Shown here in pieces: positions 9,050 through 18,211 of a stretch of 64,000 nucleotides of DNA (the stretch's first letter is position 1; each line of letters opens with the position of its first letter). Origin of the DNA: Runella salmonicolor (GTDB lineage Bacteria > Bacteroidota > Bacteroidia > Cytophagales > Spirosomataceae); the NCBI RefSeq assembly GCF_024158025.1, contig NZ_JAMZEL010000008.1:186001-250000 (forward strand), in the 5' to 3' direction. The notes under the pieces are model-generated. The model made no database searches and had not been told where the DNA came from. It worked only from the letters and a program-made list of their open reading frames with translations. A program made the position numbers and the translations under genes.

Positions 9050-11431
9050 TCAGAATTCCACCCGATAATTCACGACTGGCAAAATCCCGAGCTGGTACTG
9101 CTGAACCACCTTACGTTGAAGAATATCGTAGTAACTGAATGCTTCATTTTTGGTACTCGTCACGTTTTGAATATCAATAGACCACGTCCGAGTGTAGTTA
9201 GGTTTGTTGCGTTTCCAGAAAATGCGCAAGTCGGGACGGAAATAATCCTTTAACTTAATCGTGTACAATTCCGTGGCTTTGTACACCGTTTGGGCCGCAC
9301 CTTTCGAGGCTTCCAAATCAATCGGAGAATCGCGGTAGCCACCTAGCCACAAAACCCGTACATTAACGCCAAACGTACGGTTAGGACGACGATGAAACTC
9401 TTTTCCTCCTGCCAAACTGAATGTATGATTGCCATTAAAGCGCGTATTGCGGTCGACTCCATCTTGTCCTTTATACCTCGAATTATACAATGAACCCGTG
9501 ATAAGTGCGTAAAAATTATTTTGCAGCAATTGTTGATAGGTTACTTCGATACCGTAATTTTTGCCAGTACCCGTGTTGGCCAATTCTCCATCCGTAAAAC
9601 CTTCCAACAGATTCAAAGTCGAGAAAGCGGGAATGACCCGGTAGCTCACAATCGACGGATTCTTGGCCACGGGCACATTGTACAAGGATTGATAATAAAC
9701 TTCTACTTTCAGTGAAGAGAGCGGCGAAAGGCTTTGCTCATAGCCCGCTACGAAATGTTGTGCTTTGGTAAACCCTAAACGAACATTGGGAAATACTTCG
9801 TCGCGGGTGGCTGAGTTTTTGAGGGCCAAATACGTCTGCGGCAGTTGTAATTGACTGTGGAGGCCGTACGATAAACTAAACGCGGTACGTTTATTGGCGC
9901 TATAACGCAGGGAGGCACGAGGCTCCAGCGAATTGGTTTGATTGTAGGTATATTCAAGCCAATGAAGTCCCAGCTGCATCGTCAATCGTGGGGCAATTCG
10001 CCCCGTGAGGTTGATGTACGGCTGAATAATCAGTCCCTTCATGCCACCCCTTGCAATCCCCCGATTGCTGATATTAACCGAATCTTGCTGATACGTTAGG
10101 TACACGCCTTCTTGCAACTGCCACTGCGCATTGAGTTTATGAGAGAGGGTCGTCGAGAACGAATAGCGTGTTTTTTTGAAAGCATCCAACTGAACAAAAA
10201 AGCGATTATAGGAGATTTTCGAAAGCACATAACCTTCGCGGCGCGTCTCCAATGCCGAAGCCGCCAACACCGTACGTAGGCTAGAATTTCGGCCTACTTT
10301 CATTTGATGCGTCATGCCGATGGCGCCCATTCGGTTTTTAAATTCAATGTCAAATCCGTCTTTTTCAACTTCCCACAACAGCGTATCACGCTCGGCCTTA
10401 AACATATTACTACTCGCGCCTCCCATTCCAAACACGGTAAAATGGCCCGCTTTTCGGGTAGGGAACGATAGATTGAACGAAAGGTCCTGAAAACGAATGT
10501 CTTCTCCGCCAAATTTGACGCCCATCGCAGCCAATAGTCCCGTGAATGAATAGCGATAATTGACCAGATACGATGATTTATTTTTGCGGGAAATAGGCCC
10601 CTCGGCCGATAAATCAATGCCAATCAAACCCGCCTGCGTCGTAAATTCATGTTTTTGGTCATTGCCTTTGCGCAAATGTACGTCCATCACCCCGCCCAAG
10701 ACATTGCCGTATTGAGAAGGAAAAGCTCCCGTCAAAAAGTCGGCGCGCTCCATGAGTTGCGCACTCAAAATATTGGTTCCACCGCCCGATTGCGTCGGTC
10801 GGTCGCTAAACGTACCCGCATTGCTGAGGTGATTGGGGTTCACAATCTCAATGCCTTCTAACCGCCACTGCGTTCCCGTCGGAGAATTGCCGCGAATGAC
10901 CAAATTATTGGCTTGGTCGTTGGCCGCTACTACACCCGGAAACGACGTAGCGAGGCGGGCGGGGTCAAAAAAGGTAGCCGCATAGCGCAACGTTTGTTCA
11001 ATAGTAATGCTCTGTATGCTATTTTGCGAAACAGGACGGGCGGTGCGCACAACCGCCTCAGCGAGTTGTTGAGGGCTTTCTTTGAGGGAGATGGTTAATA
11101 CTTTCTCTTTTCCAGCCTCCAATAAAACCTCGGGGATAATGGTCGTTTCGAACCCTACGCTGCTTATTTGGACCGAATACCGGCCGATAGGAATTGCCGT
11201 AAATCGAAAACTACCGTCGGCCTCCGTGATGGTGCCTTTGTCGGTGCCCGTCAATGTAACGTTCGCCCCCGCAAGCGGCTGATTATTGTCGATGTCCAAC
11301 ACCACGCCCCGCAACGTTTGGGTAAGGGTTGTTTGTCCAAAAAGTGAACCAGAAAAGCAAAAAACGGTCACCAGAAGAAAGAAGCTGACAGTTACCGAAA
11401 AATTCAAATGAACAGTGGATATATGTTTCAT
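9050..11431 (-). CDS. TonB-dependent outer-membrane receptor
   Basis: 793 residues from the ATG at 11431. A signal peptide (MKHISTVHLNF... to LFGQ) is followed by a carboxypeptidase-regulatory-like domain (LRGVVLDIDNNQPLAGANVTL, about residues 40-125), a plug domain (NNLVIRGNSPTGTQWRLEGIEI) and a large beta-barrel ending in the aromatic residue F. It imports an unknown ligand across the outer membrane; no SusD partner is adjacent, so a SusC-type polysaccharide transporter is unlikely. The longer frame beginning with TTG at 11458 would start inside a TAnnTTTG promoter element, which favours the internal ATG. Confidence 0.92.
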   Translation of the reverse strand: MKHISTVHLNFSVTVSFFLLVTVFCFSGSLFGQTTLTQTLRGVVLDIDNNQPLAGANVTLTGTDKGTITEADGSFRFTAIPIGRYSVQISSVGFETTIIPEVLLEAGKEKVLTISLKESPQQLAEAVVRTARPVSQNSIQSITIEQTLRYAATFFDPARLATSFPGVVAANDQANNLVIRGNSPTGTQWRLEGIEIVNPNHLSNAGTFSDRPTQSGGGTNILSAQLMERADFLTGAFPSQYGNVLGGVMDVHLRKGNDQKHEFTTQAGLIGIDLSAEGPISRKNKSSYLVNYRYSFTGLLAAMGVKFGGEDIRFQDLSFNLSFPTRKAGHFTVFGMGGASSNMFKAERDTLLWEVEKDGFDIEFKNRMGAIGMTHQMKVGRNSSLRTVLAASALETRREGYVLSKISYNRFFVQLDAFKKTRYSFSTTLSHKLNAQWQLQEGVYLTYQQDSVNISNRGIARGGMKGLIIQPYINLTGRIAPRLTMQLGLHWLEYTYNQTNSLEPRASLRYSANKRTAFSLSYGLHSQLQLPQTYLALKNSATRDEVFPNVRLGFTKAQHFVAGYEQSLSPLSSLKVEVYYQSLYNVPVAKNPSIVSYRVIPAFSTLNLLEGFTDGELANTGTGKNYGIEVTYQQLLQNNFYALITGSLYNSRYKGQDGVDRNTRFNGNHTFSLAGGKEFHRRPNRTFGVNVRVLWLGGYRDSPIDLEASKGAAQTVYKATELYTIKLKDYFRPDLRIFWKRNKPNYTRTWSIDIQNVTSTKNEAFSYYDILQRKVVQQYQLGILPVVNYRVEF

Positions 11432-11455
11432 CAATATACTTGCGTTGTTTAATAC

Positions 11456-11463
11456 CAAATGTA
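11456..11463 (-). promoter_or_regulatory. Candidate -7 element (TACATTTG) for the TonB-dependent receptor
   Basis: Exact TAnnTTTG on the minus strand, 25 bp upstream of the ATG at 11431. It overlaps the alternative TTG start, which argues against that longer start. Confidence 0.6.
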
Positions 11464-11506
11464 AACTTAGTATTAAGGAATTTAGTTATCAATCAAAGTC
11501 AAAACA

Positions 11507-12154
11507 ATGAGCCTCAAAACAACCGAAGCCAAGCTTTACTACGCCCTGTACGATTTTTTCGAAGCAGAAGGGTTTCGACTGTTGATGGACAAAAAACAAT
11601 TTCGCAAAAATACACCTGCAGGCTTCACAAACATCATTTTTTCGGTTTCTGAATACGAAAAAGAAAATGATGCGTGGATTGAGGTTCACATTGGATGCCG
11701 TAATGATCAGGTAGAACAAATAGCGCAGCAGTTTTTAAATGCCAATTTGGTCGATTTTCGTTCTGACGTCAATACCATTATCATCTCCACGGGCAAATAC
11801 AACGACGTCAATTATTTCCGTTATAAAATTCAAAATGACGAAGATTTGACCGATGCCTGCGAGTCAATCAAGGAGTTTATGCAGCTTTCGGGCTTTGGCT
11901 TTCTTGCTTCCATTACGCACGTGGGCGACATTGACCGCATTCTGAACCTTATGCCCCAAAAGTCGTCGAAATACCTCTATAATCAGGTACATCGCTGTTT
12001 TAAGGGAATTGTAGCTGCCAAACTCAACAACAGCCCGCAGTTTGACCGACTCATTGAAATATACCGAAACTATCTCTCTAAATTTGGCAATGACGTCGAA
12101 CGCGCCAATTACGACCGTCTTGTTGCCTATTTGCAGTATTACGGCAATAATTAA
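11507..12154 (+). CDS. Hypothetical protein, unknown family
   Basis: 215 residues, soluble, no signal peptide or membrane segment. I do not recognise a named family. The N-terminal half reads as alternating beta and alpha (NIIFSVSEYEKENDAWIEVHIGCRNDQVE, DVNTIIISTGKYNDVNYFRYKIQND). The C-terminal half is helical (LYNQVHRCFKGIVAAKLNN, FDRLIEIYRNYLSKFG). The ATG at 11507 follows an A-rich stretch and is the natural start. It diverges from the TonB receptor and is followed by the ccoI operator region, so it appears monocistronic. Codon use resembles the neighbours. The coding call is secure, the function open. Confidence 0.75.
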   Translation: MSLKTTEAKLYYALYDFFEAEGFRLLMDKKQFRKNTPAGFTNIIFSVSEYEKENDAWIEVHIGCRNDQVEQIAQQFLNANLVDFRSDVNTIIISTGKYNDVNYFRYKIQNDEDLTDACESIKEFMQLSGFGFLASITHVGDIDRILNLMPQKSSKYLYNQVHRCFKGIVAAKLNNSPQFDRLIEIYRNYLSKFGNDVERANYDRLVAYLQYYGNN

Positions 12155-12179
12155 TCCCCTCACTTCAACTTTCTAAATT

Positions 12180-12195
12180 ACTGACAAAAGTCAGT
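12180..12195. promoter_or_regulatory. FNR-type operator upstream of ccoI
   Basis: Perfect palindrome ACTGAC-AAAA-GTCAGT with the FNR geometry (TGA-N6-TCA). It is centred about 82 bp upstream of the ccoI ATG. The same core occurs upstream of ccoS. Confidence 0.7.
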
Positions 12196-12269
12196 TTTCT
12201 ACGTTGACAATACTCATATATTAGCGACAGTCCCCGACGCAATTTTGGGCAAATACAAATACCCATTGT

Positions 12270-14729
12270 ATGTCGCAATCCATTTCACCTACTGTCGAAG
12301 TCGCCTGCTATCATTGCGGAGCCGACTGTGAAGAAACCGTCATTGTCCACGATAACAAACCCTTTTGCTGCGAAGGCTGCAAATTGGTCTATGAGTTATT
12401 GCAGGAAAACGAACTGTGCAGTTACTACGATTTTACAAAAAATCCGGGGGTTTCGCCCGATAAAAACTACTACAAAGGCAAATACGCTTACTTAGACCTT
12501 CCAGAAGTGCATCAGCGCATCATTCAATTTACGGATGGCCGCCAAACGCACATCAACTGGTACCTGCCACAAATGCACTGTAGTTCGTGCGTTTATTTGC
12601 TCGAAAACCTCCACCGATTGCAGGAAGGCGTCATTTCGGCGGTGGTAAATTTTCCAGAAAAGCGGGTGCGGATTATTGTTGATGAAGAAAAAATCAAGCT
12701 GAGTCAATTGGCTGAACTGCTGACGTACATCGGATACGAACCCTACATCAGTCTTCAGGATGTTGAATCTGACCAATCCCCCAAAACCAACCGAACGCGT
12801 TTATACAAAATCGGTATTTCGGGATTTGCCTTCGGCAACGTCATGATGATGAGCTTCCCCGATTATTTTGGATTGGGCGACACCCAAACCGACCAGAAGC
12901 TGCAATCCCTGTTTAGTGTTTTTAGCGTGGTGCTGGCGTTGCCCGTCTTTTTTTATGCCGCTTCGGATTTTTTTGTATCGGCTTGGAAAGCCATTCGGAA
13001 ACATTATTTGAACATTGACGCCCCTATTGCGTTGGCTATTTTGGTCACGTTTGTGCGCAGTTTGTACGAAATCGGCACCCAAACGGGCGTGGGTTATCTC
13101 GACTCCATGACTGGCATTGTGTTTTTTATGCTGTTAGGGCGGTATTTTCAAGACAAAACCTACTCGGTTATTTCGTTTGACCGCGACTATAAATCCTATT
13201 TCCCCGTGGCCGTGACGTTGTTGGGCAAAGAACAAGAAGCAATTACTAATCACCAATCACAAGTCACCAATCACCAAATACTCATCACTGATTTACAAGC
13301 GGGCGACCACATTTTGATTCGCAACAAAGAATTGATTCCCGCCGATGCGCGTCTGGTGAGCGAGCGGGCCATGATTGATTATAGCTTTGTATCGGGTGAA
13401 TCAGAACCCGTGGAAAAAACGCGGAATGAAATTATCTACGCAGGTGGACGTCAGGTGGGTGGTGCCATTGAGTTGGAAGTCACCAAGCGGGTTTCACAAA
13501 GTTATCTGACGCAGCTTTGGAACAAAGATTCTTTCACCCAAAACAACCAAAAGCAGGACCGCGATTTGGTGGCGCAAATCAACCGTTATTTTACGTGGAC
13601 GGTCTTGGGACTGGGCCTGGCGGGATTGGTCTTTTGGATGTGGGCGGGCGATTTGCCGCGCGGCATCAACGCCATCACCACTATCCTGATTGTGGCTTGT
13701 CCGTGCGCTTTACTGCTCTCCGATACTTTTACCAACGGCAATATTTTGGGGATGTTTGGCAAGCATAAATTTTACCTCAAAAATGCCAAAGTCATTGAAA
13801 GCTTATCAGAAATTGACACCGTTGTTTTTGACAAAACAGGCACCTTAACCTTGCCCGACGCGGGTCAAATCCAATTTATAGGCACGCCGCTTACGCGTAT
13901 TCAGCAGCGAATCGTGCGTACGATGTGTGAGCAATCTTCTCACCCCCTGAGCCGGCTCATTTCTAAATCGTTGGCAGCCGTTCCCAAAGAAACCGCCCTG
14001 AAGGGCTTTCAGGAAGTTGAAGGCAAGGGAATTATGGCCAACTTGGGCGAAAACTGCCTTATAAAATTAGGGTCAGCCGCTTTTGTAGGGCTTGCGGAAG
14101 CTCCTGCCACGGCATCAAATGCTCACAGTAAGGTCTATTTTTCTTTTGGAGAACAACAAGTCGGTTATTTTGAAATTCACAGTTACTACCGTGACAACCT
14201 CCCCGATACGCTCCAAGCCCTCAAGCATAAAAACTATCAAACGTATCTTTTATCGGGCGACAAACCGACGGATGTAGCCTTGTTGGGCCATTTGTTTGGA
14301 GATGCTACGCACTTGCATTTCAATCAAAAACCCGAAGATAAGCTCACATTCATTGAACAATTGCAACAAAAGGGTCGCAAAGTGCTGATGGTGGGCGATG
14401 GCCTCAACGACGCGGGGGCTTTGGTCCAAAGTAACGTGGGCATCGCCGTTTCTGACAATATCAACAATTTTTCGCCCGCCTGTGATGGTATTTTGGAAGG
14501 CAGCCATTTGTCGTTTTTGCCCCAATACGTACGCCTCGCCAAAGCGGGTCGAAGCATCGTGGTTCAGAGTTTTATTATCTCAGTAGTGTACAACATCATC
14601 GGGCTTAGTTTTGCATTGACGGGCACATTAGCCCCCGTTATTGCGGCCATTTTGATGCCAGCAAGCTCGATTTCTATTGTGTTGTACACCACCATTGCCA
14701 GTAGAATTGCCACCGCAAGAGCGCTTTAA
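12270..14729 (+). CDS. ccoI: CcoI-type copper-translocating P-type ATPase
   Basis: 819 residues. It begins with a cysteine-rich domain (CYHCGADC, CCEGC; residues 13-37) seen in FixI/CcoI ATPases, then an HMA domain with the metal site CSSC (Cys104, Cys107). The transport motif CPC is at residues 477-479, the phosphorylated Asp521 in DKTGTLT, the SHPLS motif follows, and GDGLNDAGAL is near the C terminus. Such pumps export Cu(I) across the inner membrane for assembly of the cbb3 oxidase, matching the locus. A ~14-residue low-complexity insert (TNHQSQVTNHQ) interrupts the actuator domain. It has an FNR-type site upstream and ends 8 bp from the convergent membrane-protein gene. Confidence 0.95.
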   Translation: MSQSISPTVEVACYHCGADCEETVIVHDNKPFCCEGCKLVYELLQENELCSYYDFTKNPGVSPDKNYYKGKYAYLDLPEVHQRIIQFTDGRQTHINWYLPQMHCSSCVYLLENLHRLQEGVISAVVNFPEKRVRIIVDEEKIKLSQLAELLTYIGYEPYISLQDVESDQSPKTNRTRLYKIGISGFAFGNVMMMSFPDYFGLGDTQTDQKLQSLFSVFSVVLALPVFFYAASDFFVSAWKAIRKHYLNIDAPIALAILVTFVRSLYEIGTQTGVGYLDSMTGIVFFMLLGRYFQDKTYSVISFDRDYKSYFPVAVTLLGKEQEAITNHQSQVTNHQILITDLQAGDHILIRNKELIPADARLVSERAMIDYSFVSGESEPVEKTRNEIIYAGGRQVGGAIELEVTKRVSQSYLTQLWNKDSFTQNNQKQDRDLVAQINRYFTWTVLGLGLAGLVFWMWAGDLPRGINAITTILIVACPCALLLSDTFTNGNILGMFGKHKFYLKNAKVIESLSEIDTVVFDKTGTLTLPDAGQIQFIGTPLTRIQQRIVRTMCEQSSHPLSRLISKSLAAVPKETALKGFQEVEGKGIMANLGENCLIKLGSAAFVGLAEAPATASNAHSKVYFSFGEQQVGYFEIHSYYRDNLPDTLQALKHKNYQTYLLSGDKPTDVALLGHLFGDATHLHFNQKPEDKLTFIEQLQQKGRKVLMVGDGLNDAGALVQSNVGIAVSDNINNFSPACDGILEGSHLSFLPQYVRLAKAGRSIVVQSFIISVVYNIIGLSFALTGTLAPVIAAILMPASSISIVLYTTIASRIATARAL
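13244..13289. repeat. In-frame (T/A)CACCA-rich repeat inside ccoI
   Basis: Two imperfect copies of AATCACCAATCAC separated by AAGTC encode the duplicated TNHQ words. In related ATPases the region between the actuator strand and the (L/Q)xxGD loop is usually continuous, so this looks like a short in-frame insertion. Similar CACCA words occur 5' of glnS and between ccoG and ccoH. Confidence 0.6.
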
Positions 14730-14737
14730 CTTACTTA

Positions 14738-15499
14738 TTACCAAACCCGAATCGCCACGGCATTGATGAGTCCGTTGACCACAAAGGCAAGCAAAAACGA
14801 AATTGGTATGGAAAATTCTCGGAGGAAAAACGCTTGTAAAAACAGGAACGTAGTAAAGCCTACCAGTCCAATCATAATGCCCCTGAGTATTGTGATGGTA
14901 GCGTTGCTTCCTTGAAGATAGTGCGTAAAAATGGCCAAAATGGAAGTAATAATGGGAAATGGAGTCAGAATACCGCTCCACGTAGGCCCCAACCCCTTGG
15001 CAAGTGCCGTAATGGCGAGTACAAAAAGGGTTGCTACCAACATGCGGAAGGGAATATCGAATTTAGGCGTTTTGGCTCGTTCGAGCGGGGGAGTTCCCGC
15101 GACTGGGAGTGGAAAATAGCGCAGCGCCGCCACAATGCTCAGGACAGCGACCCCGTAGATACTCCACAGGCTCAAATGAAGAGAGTCCAACAAAAGCGCC
15201 GCTGCAACAAACGCCCCGTAAGAAATAAAAAGCGTTGGCAACCAAGTAAGATACTTTGAAAGAAAAGCGTAGCAATAACAAAAACCAACCAACGACACGA
15301 CGCCCGTCAGAATACCGGGAATGGCCCGTATACCGAAGGCCGTCCCCTGTTCCACAATAAAAAATACCAAAATAGGTCCAGCAACCCATGGCATACTTCC
15401 GATAATCCCTCCAATTTTATTGCCCCATTTGCGGCTGACGAGGGTAATCATTCCAATGACCATCGGCATCATGGCCAATTTAAAATATAGCGTATTCAT
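14738..15499 (-). CDS. Polytopic membrane protein, unknown function
   Basis: 253 residues with about eight hydrophobic helices and short loops. The start MNTLYFKLAMMPMVIGMITLVSRKWG and the motif GGIIGSMPWVAGPILVFF are conserved-looking, but I cannot assign a named family; it could be an uncharacterised transporter-like protein. It converges with ccoI (8 bp between stops) and lies between ccoI and the rest of the cco genes on the opposite strand. Nothing in it indicates a role in oxidase assembly. A TACCTTTG element 20 bp upstream is a good promoter candidate. Confidence 0.72.
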   Translation of the reverse strand: MNTLYFKLAMMPMVIGMITLVSRKWGNKIGGIIGSMPWVAGPILVFFIVEQGTAFGIRAIPGILTGVVSLVGFCYCYAFLSKYLTWLPTLFISYGAFVAAALLLDSLHLSLWSIYGVAVLSIVAALRYFPLPVAGTPPLERAKTPKFDIPFRMLVATLFVLAITALAKGLGPTWSGILTPFPIITSILAIFTHYLQGSNATITILRGIMIGLVGFTTFLFLQAFFLREFSIPISFLLAFVVNGLINAVAIRVW

Positions 15500-15519
15500 C
15501 CAGAAACTATAAATATCAA

Positions 15520-15527
15520 CAAAGGTA
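15520..15527 (-). promoter_or_regulatory. Candidate -7 element (TACCTTTG) for the membrane-protein gene
   Basis: Exact TAnnTTTG on the minus strand, 20 bp upstream of the ATG at 15499. Confidence 0.55.
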
Positions 15528-15685
15528 CACAGAGAAAGTACTCAAAGTCACGCTAACGTTTTTTTGTGGGTAAAGGTGCCTTGCGGTGCGTTGAAGGCCT
15601 ATTTCATAAATAAGGTACAGTACAATAATTGTCCTCATTTTTTAGGAGGGCCATCGTCCGTCAATTCGTCAGTCATTCGAAAAAG

Positions 15686-15699
15686 CTGATAAAAGTCAG
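15686..15699. promoter_or_regulatory. FNR-type operator upstream of the ccoS-ccoNO operon
   Basis: CTGAT-AAAA-GTCAG, identical to the ccoI site except for one base in the left half-site. Its centre is about 122 bp upstream of the ccoS ATG. Confidence 0.68.
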
Positions 15700-15814
15700 T
15701 TTCAATCCCTGATATCCCTCATCTTTATTCGGAAGCGCTGCGGCTACTTTTGGGCAACCCGCTCGGAAGTGTAGCGTATCATTTACACCCCGACAAACGC
15801 AAAATTTAATACCT

Positions 15815-15979
15815 ATGAGTGCTCTTATCCTTCTCCTTTCCGTCAGTCTGCTCGTGGCAGTCGGGTTTTTAATCGCCTTTGTGTGGTCGGTCCGAAAGGG
15901 TCAATTCGACGATGATTACACGCCCTCCGTTCGAATTTTATTCGACGACAATGAAAAAAATTCATCTCCTCAATCATAA
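15815..15979 (+). CDS. ccoS: cbb3 oxidase assembly protein CcoS
   Basis: 54 residues, short enough to be missed by length cut-offs. One N-terminal membrane helix (LILLLSVSLLVAVGFLIAF) is followed by VWSVRKGQFDDDYTPSVRILF. The W-x3-x-GQF-DD pattern is the CcoS hallmark. CcoS is required to insert redox cofactors into the CcoN subunit of cbb3 oxidases. It sits 18 bp before ccoNO and is the first gene of the oxidase operon, behind an FNR-type operator. The ATG at 15815 gives the family's normal length. Confidence 0.93.
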   Translation: MSALILLLSVSLLVAVGFLIAFVWSVRKGQFDDDYTPSVRILFDDNEKNSSPQS

Positions 15980-15997
15980 ACTCCTCAAATCTAAAGT

Positions 15998-18145
15998 ATG
16001 GAACCAATTTCCAAAACGACCGCTACTGTTGAAATGGAAGAGTTCACCTACGATAACGTCATTGTACGGAACTTTGCCATTGCCTCTATCGTGTTTGGGA
16101 TAGTCGGCATGTTGGTAGGTGTGCTTATTGCTTTTCAGTTAGCATTCCCTGCCCTCAATTTTGACATTTCGTATACTACCTTTGGTAGATTACGACCATT
16201 GCACACCAACGCCGTGATTTTCGCCTTTGTCGGCAACGGTTTTTTTATGGGGCTTTATTACTCCGCGCCCCGGATTCTCCGAACCCCCATGTGGAGCCCA
16301 TTGTTGAGTCAAATCAATTTCTGGGGGTGGCAATTAATCATCGTCGCGGCCGCCATCACTTTACCACTTGGCCTAACCACTGGAAAAGAATACGCTGAGT
16401 TGGAATGGCCCATCGACATTGCCATTGCTTTGGTTTGGGTAGCGGGATTGGTTAACTTAGTAATGACGATGGTAAAACGTCGGGTACAGCATATCTACGC
16501 GGCCATCTGGTTTTACTTAGCTTCTTTCGTAACGGTTGCCATGCTTCACGTGGTTAACAGTGTAGAATTGCCTATTTCGTTGACCAAAAGTTATTCGTGG
16601 TACGCTGGTGTACAAGATGCGTTGGTGCAGTGGTGGTACGGACACAATGCCGTGGCCTTTTTCTTAACCACGCCTTATTTGGGCCTGATGTATTATTTCT
16701 TGCCCAAAGCCTCCAATCGCCCTATCTATTCTTATCGTCTTTCGATTGTTCACTTCTGGTCATTGATATTTTTGTACATCTGGGCGGGTCCTCACCACTT
16801 GTTGTATACCTCATTGCCCGACTGGGCACAATCGTTGGGGGTGGTTTTTTCCATCATGCTGATTGCGCCTTCATGGGGTGGGATGATCAACGGGCTCTTT
16901 ACCCTGCGCGGTGCTTGGGATAAAGTACGGGAAGATATTGTGCTAAAATTCATGGTTGTGGCCGTAACCGCCTACGGTATGGCCACTTTTGAAGGGCCGA
17001 TGCTTTCATTGAAAAACGTTAACGCCATTGCCCACTATACCGACTGGATAGTTGCCCACGTGCACGTTGGTGCCCTGGGTTGGAACGGCTTTATGACCTT
17101 TGCCATCATGTATTGGTTGTTCCCCCGTATTTACGGACGGCCTTTATTTTCTCAAAAATTGGCTAATTTCCACTTCTGGATTGGCACGTTAGGCATTATA
17201 TTCTACGCAGTACCGATGTACTGGGCGGGCTGGACACAGTCGTCGATGTGGAAAGAATTTACGGAAGAAGGTTTCTTAAAATACCCTAACTTCCTCGAAA
17301 CCGTTACTCAACTTGTTCCTTTCTACGTATTACGTGGTTTTGGTGGTACACTGTACTTGGTAGGTTTCTTGGTAGGTGCTTACAACCTCATGATGACGGC
17401 CCTCAACGGCAAACTCATCAGAACCGAAACCGCCCGTTCGGCATCTTTGGCTTCCATCTGGAACCCACCAGCCAACGAATACTGGCACAGCCGTATTTTT
17501 GAGCGCAAGCCTGTGTTGTTGACCGTTATTGCCTTAGTTGCCGTAATCATTGGAGGCGTGATTGAGTTGGTTCCGACCTTCATGGTTGAATCCAACGTGC
17601 CGACCATCGAAAGCGTGAAACCCTATACTCCGCTAGAATTACATGGCCGTGACATCTACGTTCGTGAAGGTTGCTATACTTGCCACTCACAGATGATTCG
17701 TCCGTTCCGGAGCGAAACCGAGCGCTACGGCGAATACTCAAAAGCGGGTGAGTTTGTGTACGACCACCCATTCCAATGGGGCTCAAAACGAACTGGACCC
17801 GATTTGCACCGCGTGGGTGCTAAGTATCCAGATTCGTGGCACTTCAACCACATGGAAGACCCCACCAGTATGTCGCCGGGCTCCATTATGCCTAAATACC
17901 CTTGGTTGTTGGAAGATGAGCTTGATTTAAGCACTACCTCGGCCAAAATCAGCGCCATGCAAACGTTGGGCGTTCCTTACGAAGAAGGCTACGAGGAAAA
18001 AGCCACCGCTGATGCCCAAGAACAAGCCAAGCAAATTGCGGAAAATCTCAAAAAAGACGGTATCAAAGCCAAGTCTGACCGAGAAATTATCGCCCTGATT
18101 GCTTACCTGCAACGAATGGGTACCGACATCAAAGCCGCTCAATAA
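15998..18145 (+). CDS. ccoNO: Fused cbb3 oxidase subunits I and II (CcoN-CcoO)
   Basis: 715 residues. Residues up to ~490 form the twelve-helix CcoN catalytic subunit, with haem and CuB histidines in GRLRPLHTNAVIF, WWYGHNAVAFFLT, AGPHHLLYTS and DWIVAHVHVGALGW. Residues from ~505 onward are CcoO: one membrane helix (VLLTVIALVAVIIGG), then the c-type haem site CYTCH at 559-563 in the family signature CYTCHSQMIRPFRSE. The fusion is common in Bacteroidota. The complex reduces O2 to water at the inner membrane with very high oxygen affinity. It is followed by a perfect hairpin and then ccoQP. Confidence 0.97.
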   Translation: MEPISKTTATVEMEEFTYDNVIVRNFAIASIVFGIVGMLVGVLIAFQLAFPALNFDISYTTFGRLRPLHTNAVIFAFVGNGFFMGLYYSAPRILRTPMWSPLLSQINFWGWQLIIVAAAITLPLGLTTGKEYAELEWPIDIAIALVWVAGLVNLVMTMVKRRVQHIYAAIWFYLASFVTVAMLHVVNSVELPISLTKSYSWYAGVQDALVQWWYGHNAVAFFLTTPYLGLMYYFLPKASNRPIYSYRLSIVHFWSLIFLYIWAGPHHLLYTSLPDWAQSLGVVFSIMLIAPSWGGMINGLFTLRGAWDKVREDIVLKFMVVAVTAYGMATFEGPMLSLKNVNAIAHYTDWIVAHVHVGALGWNGFMTFAIMYWLFPRIYGRPLFSQKLANFHFWIGTLGIIFYAVPMYWAGWTQSSMWKEFTEEGFLKYPNFLETVTQLVPFYVLRGFGGTLYLVGFLVGAYNLMMTALNGKLIRTETARSASLASIWNPPANEYWHSRIFERKPVLLTVIALVAVIIGGVIELVPTFMVESNVPTIESVKPYTPLELHGRDIYVREGCYTCHSQMIRPFRSETERYGEYSKAGEFVYDHPFQWGSKRTGPDLHRVGAKYPDSWHFNHMEDPTSMSPGSIMPKYPWLLEDELDLSTTSAKISAMQTLGVPYEEGYEEKATADAQEQAKQIAENLKKDGIKAKSDREIIALIAYLQRMGTDIKAAQ

Positions 18146-18155
18146 TGATCAAAAA

Positions 18156-18190
18156 ATAGCAGTGAGTAATCGCACATTACTCACTGCTAT
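18156..18190. repeat. Perfect intercistronic hairpin between ccoNO and ccoQP
   Basis: A 15-bp perfect stem with the 5-nt loop CGCAC; the left arm core is TAGCAGTGAGTAAT. There is a preceding A-run but no 3' T-tract, so a simple terminator is unlikely. It is the first of three hairpins in successive gaps of the cco operon. Confidence 0.8.
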
Positions 18191-18211
18191 AAACCCAATA
18201 GTCTATAAAAA

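Larger units (their letters stand above)
15500..15814. other. Intergenic control region between the membrane-protein gene and ccoS
   Basis: About 315 bp without a gene. It holds the minus-strand promoter element at 15520-15527, a degenerate AAAGTAC-type stretch (AGGTACACAGAGAAAGTACT) near 15523-15542, and the FNR-type operator at 15686-15699. Nothing else is recognisable. Confidence 0.6.

Noticed and set aside
9050..11431. SusC-type polysaccharide transporter
   Set aside because: No SusD-like lipoprotein is adjacent and the protein is shorter than typical SusC, so the general TonB-dependent receptor call is kept.
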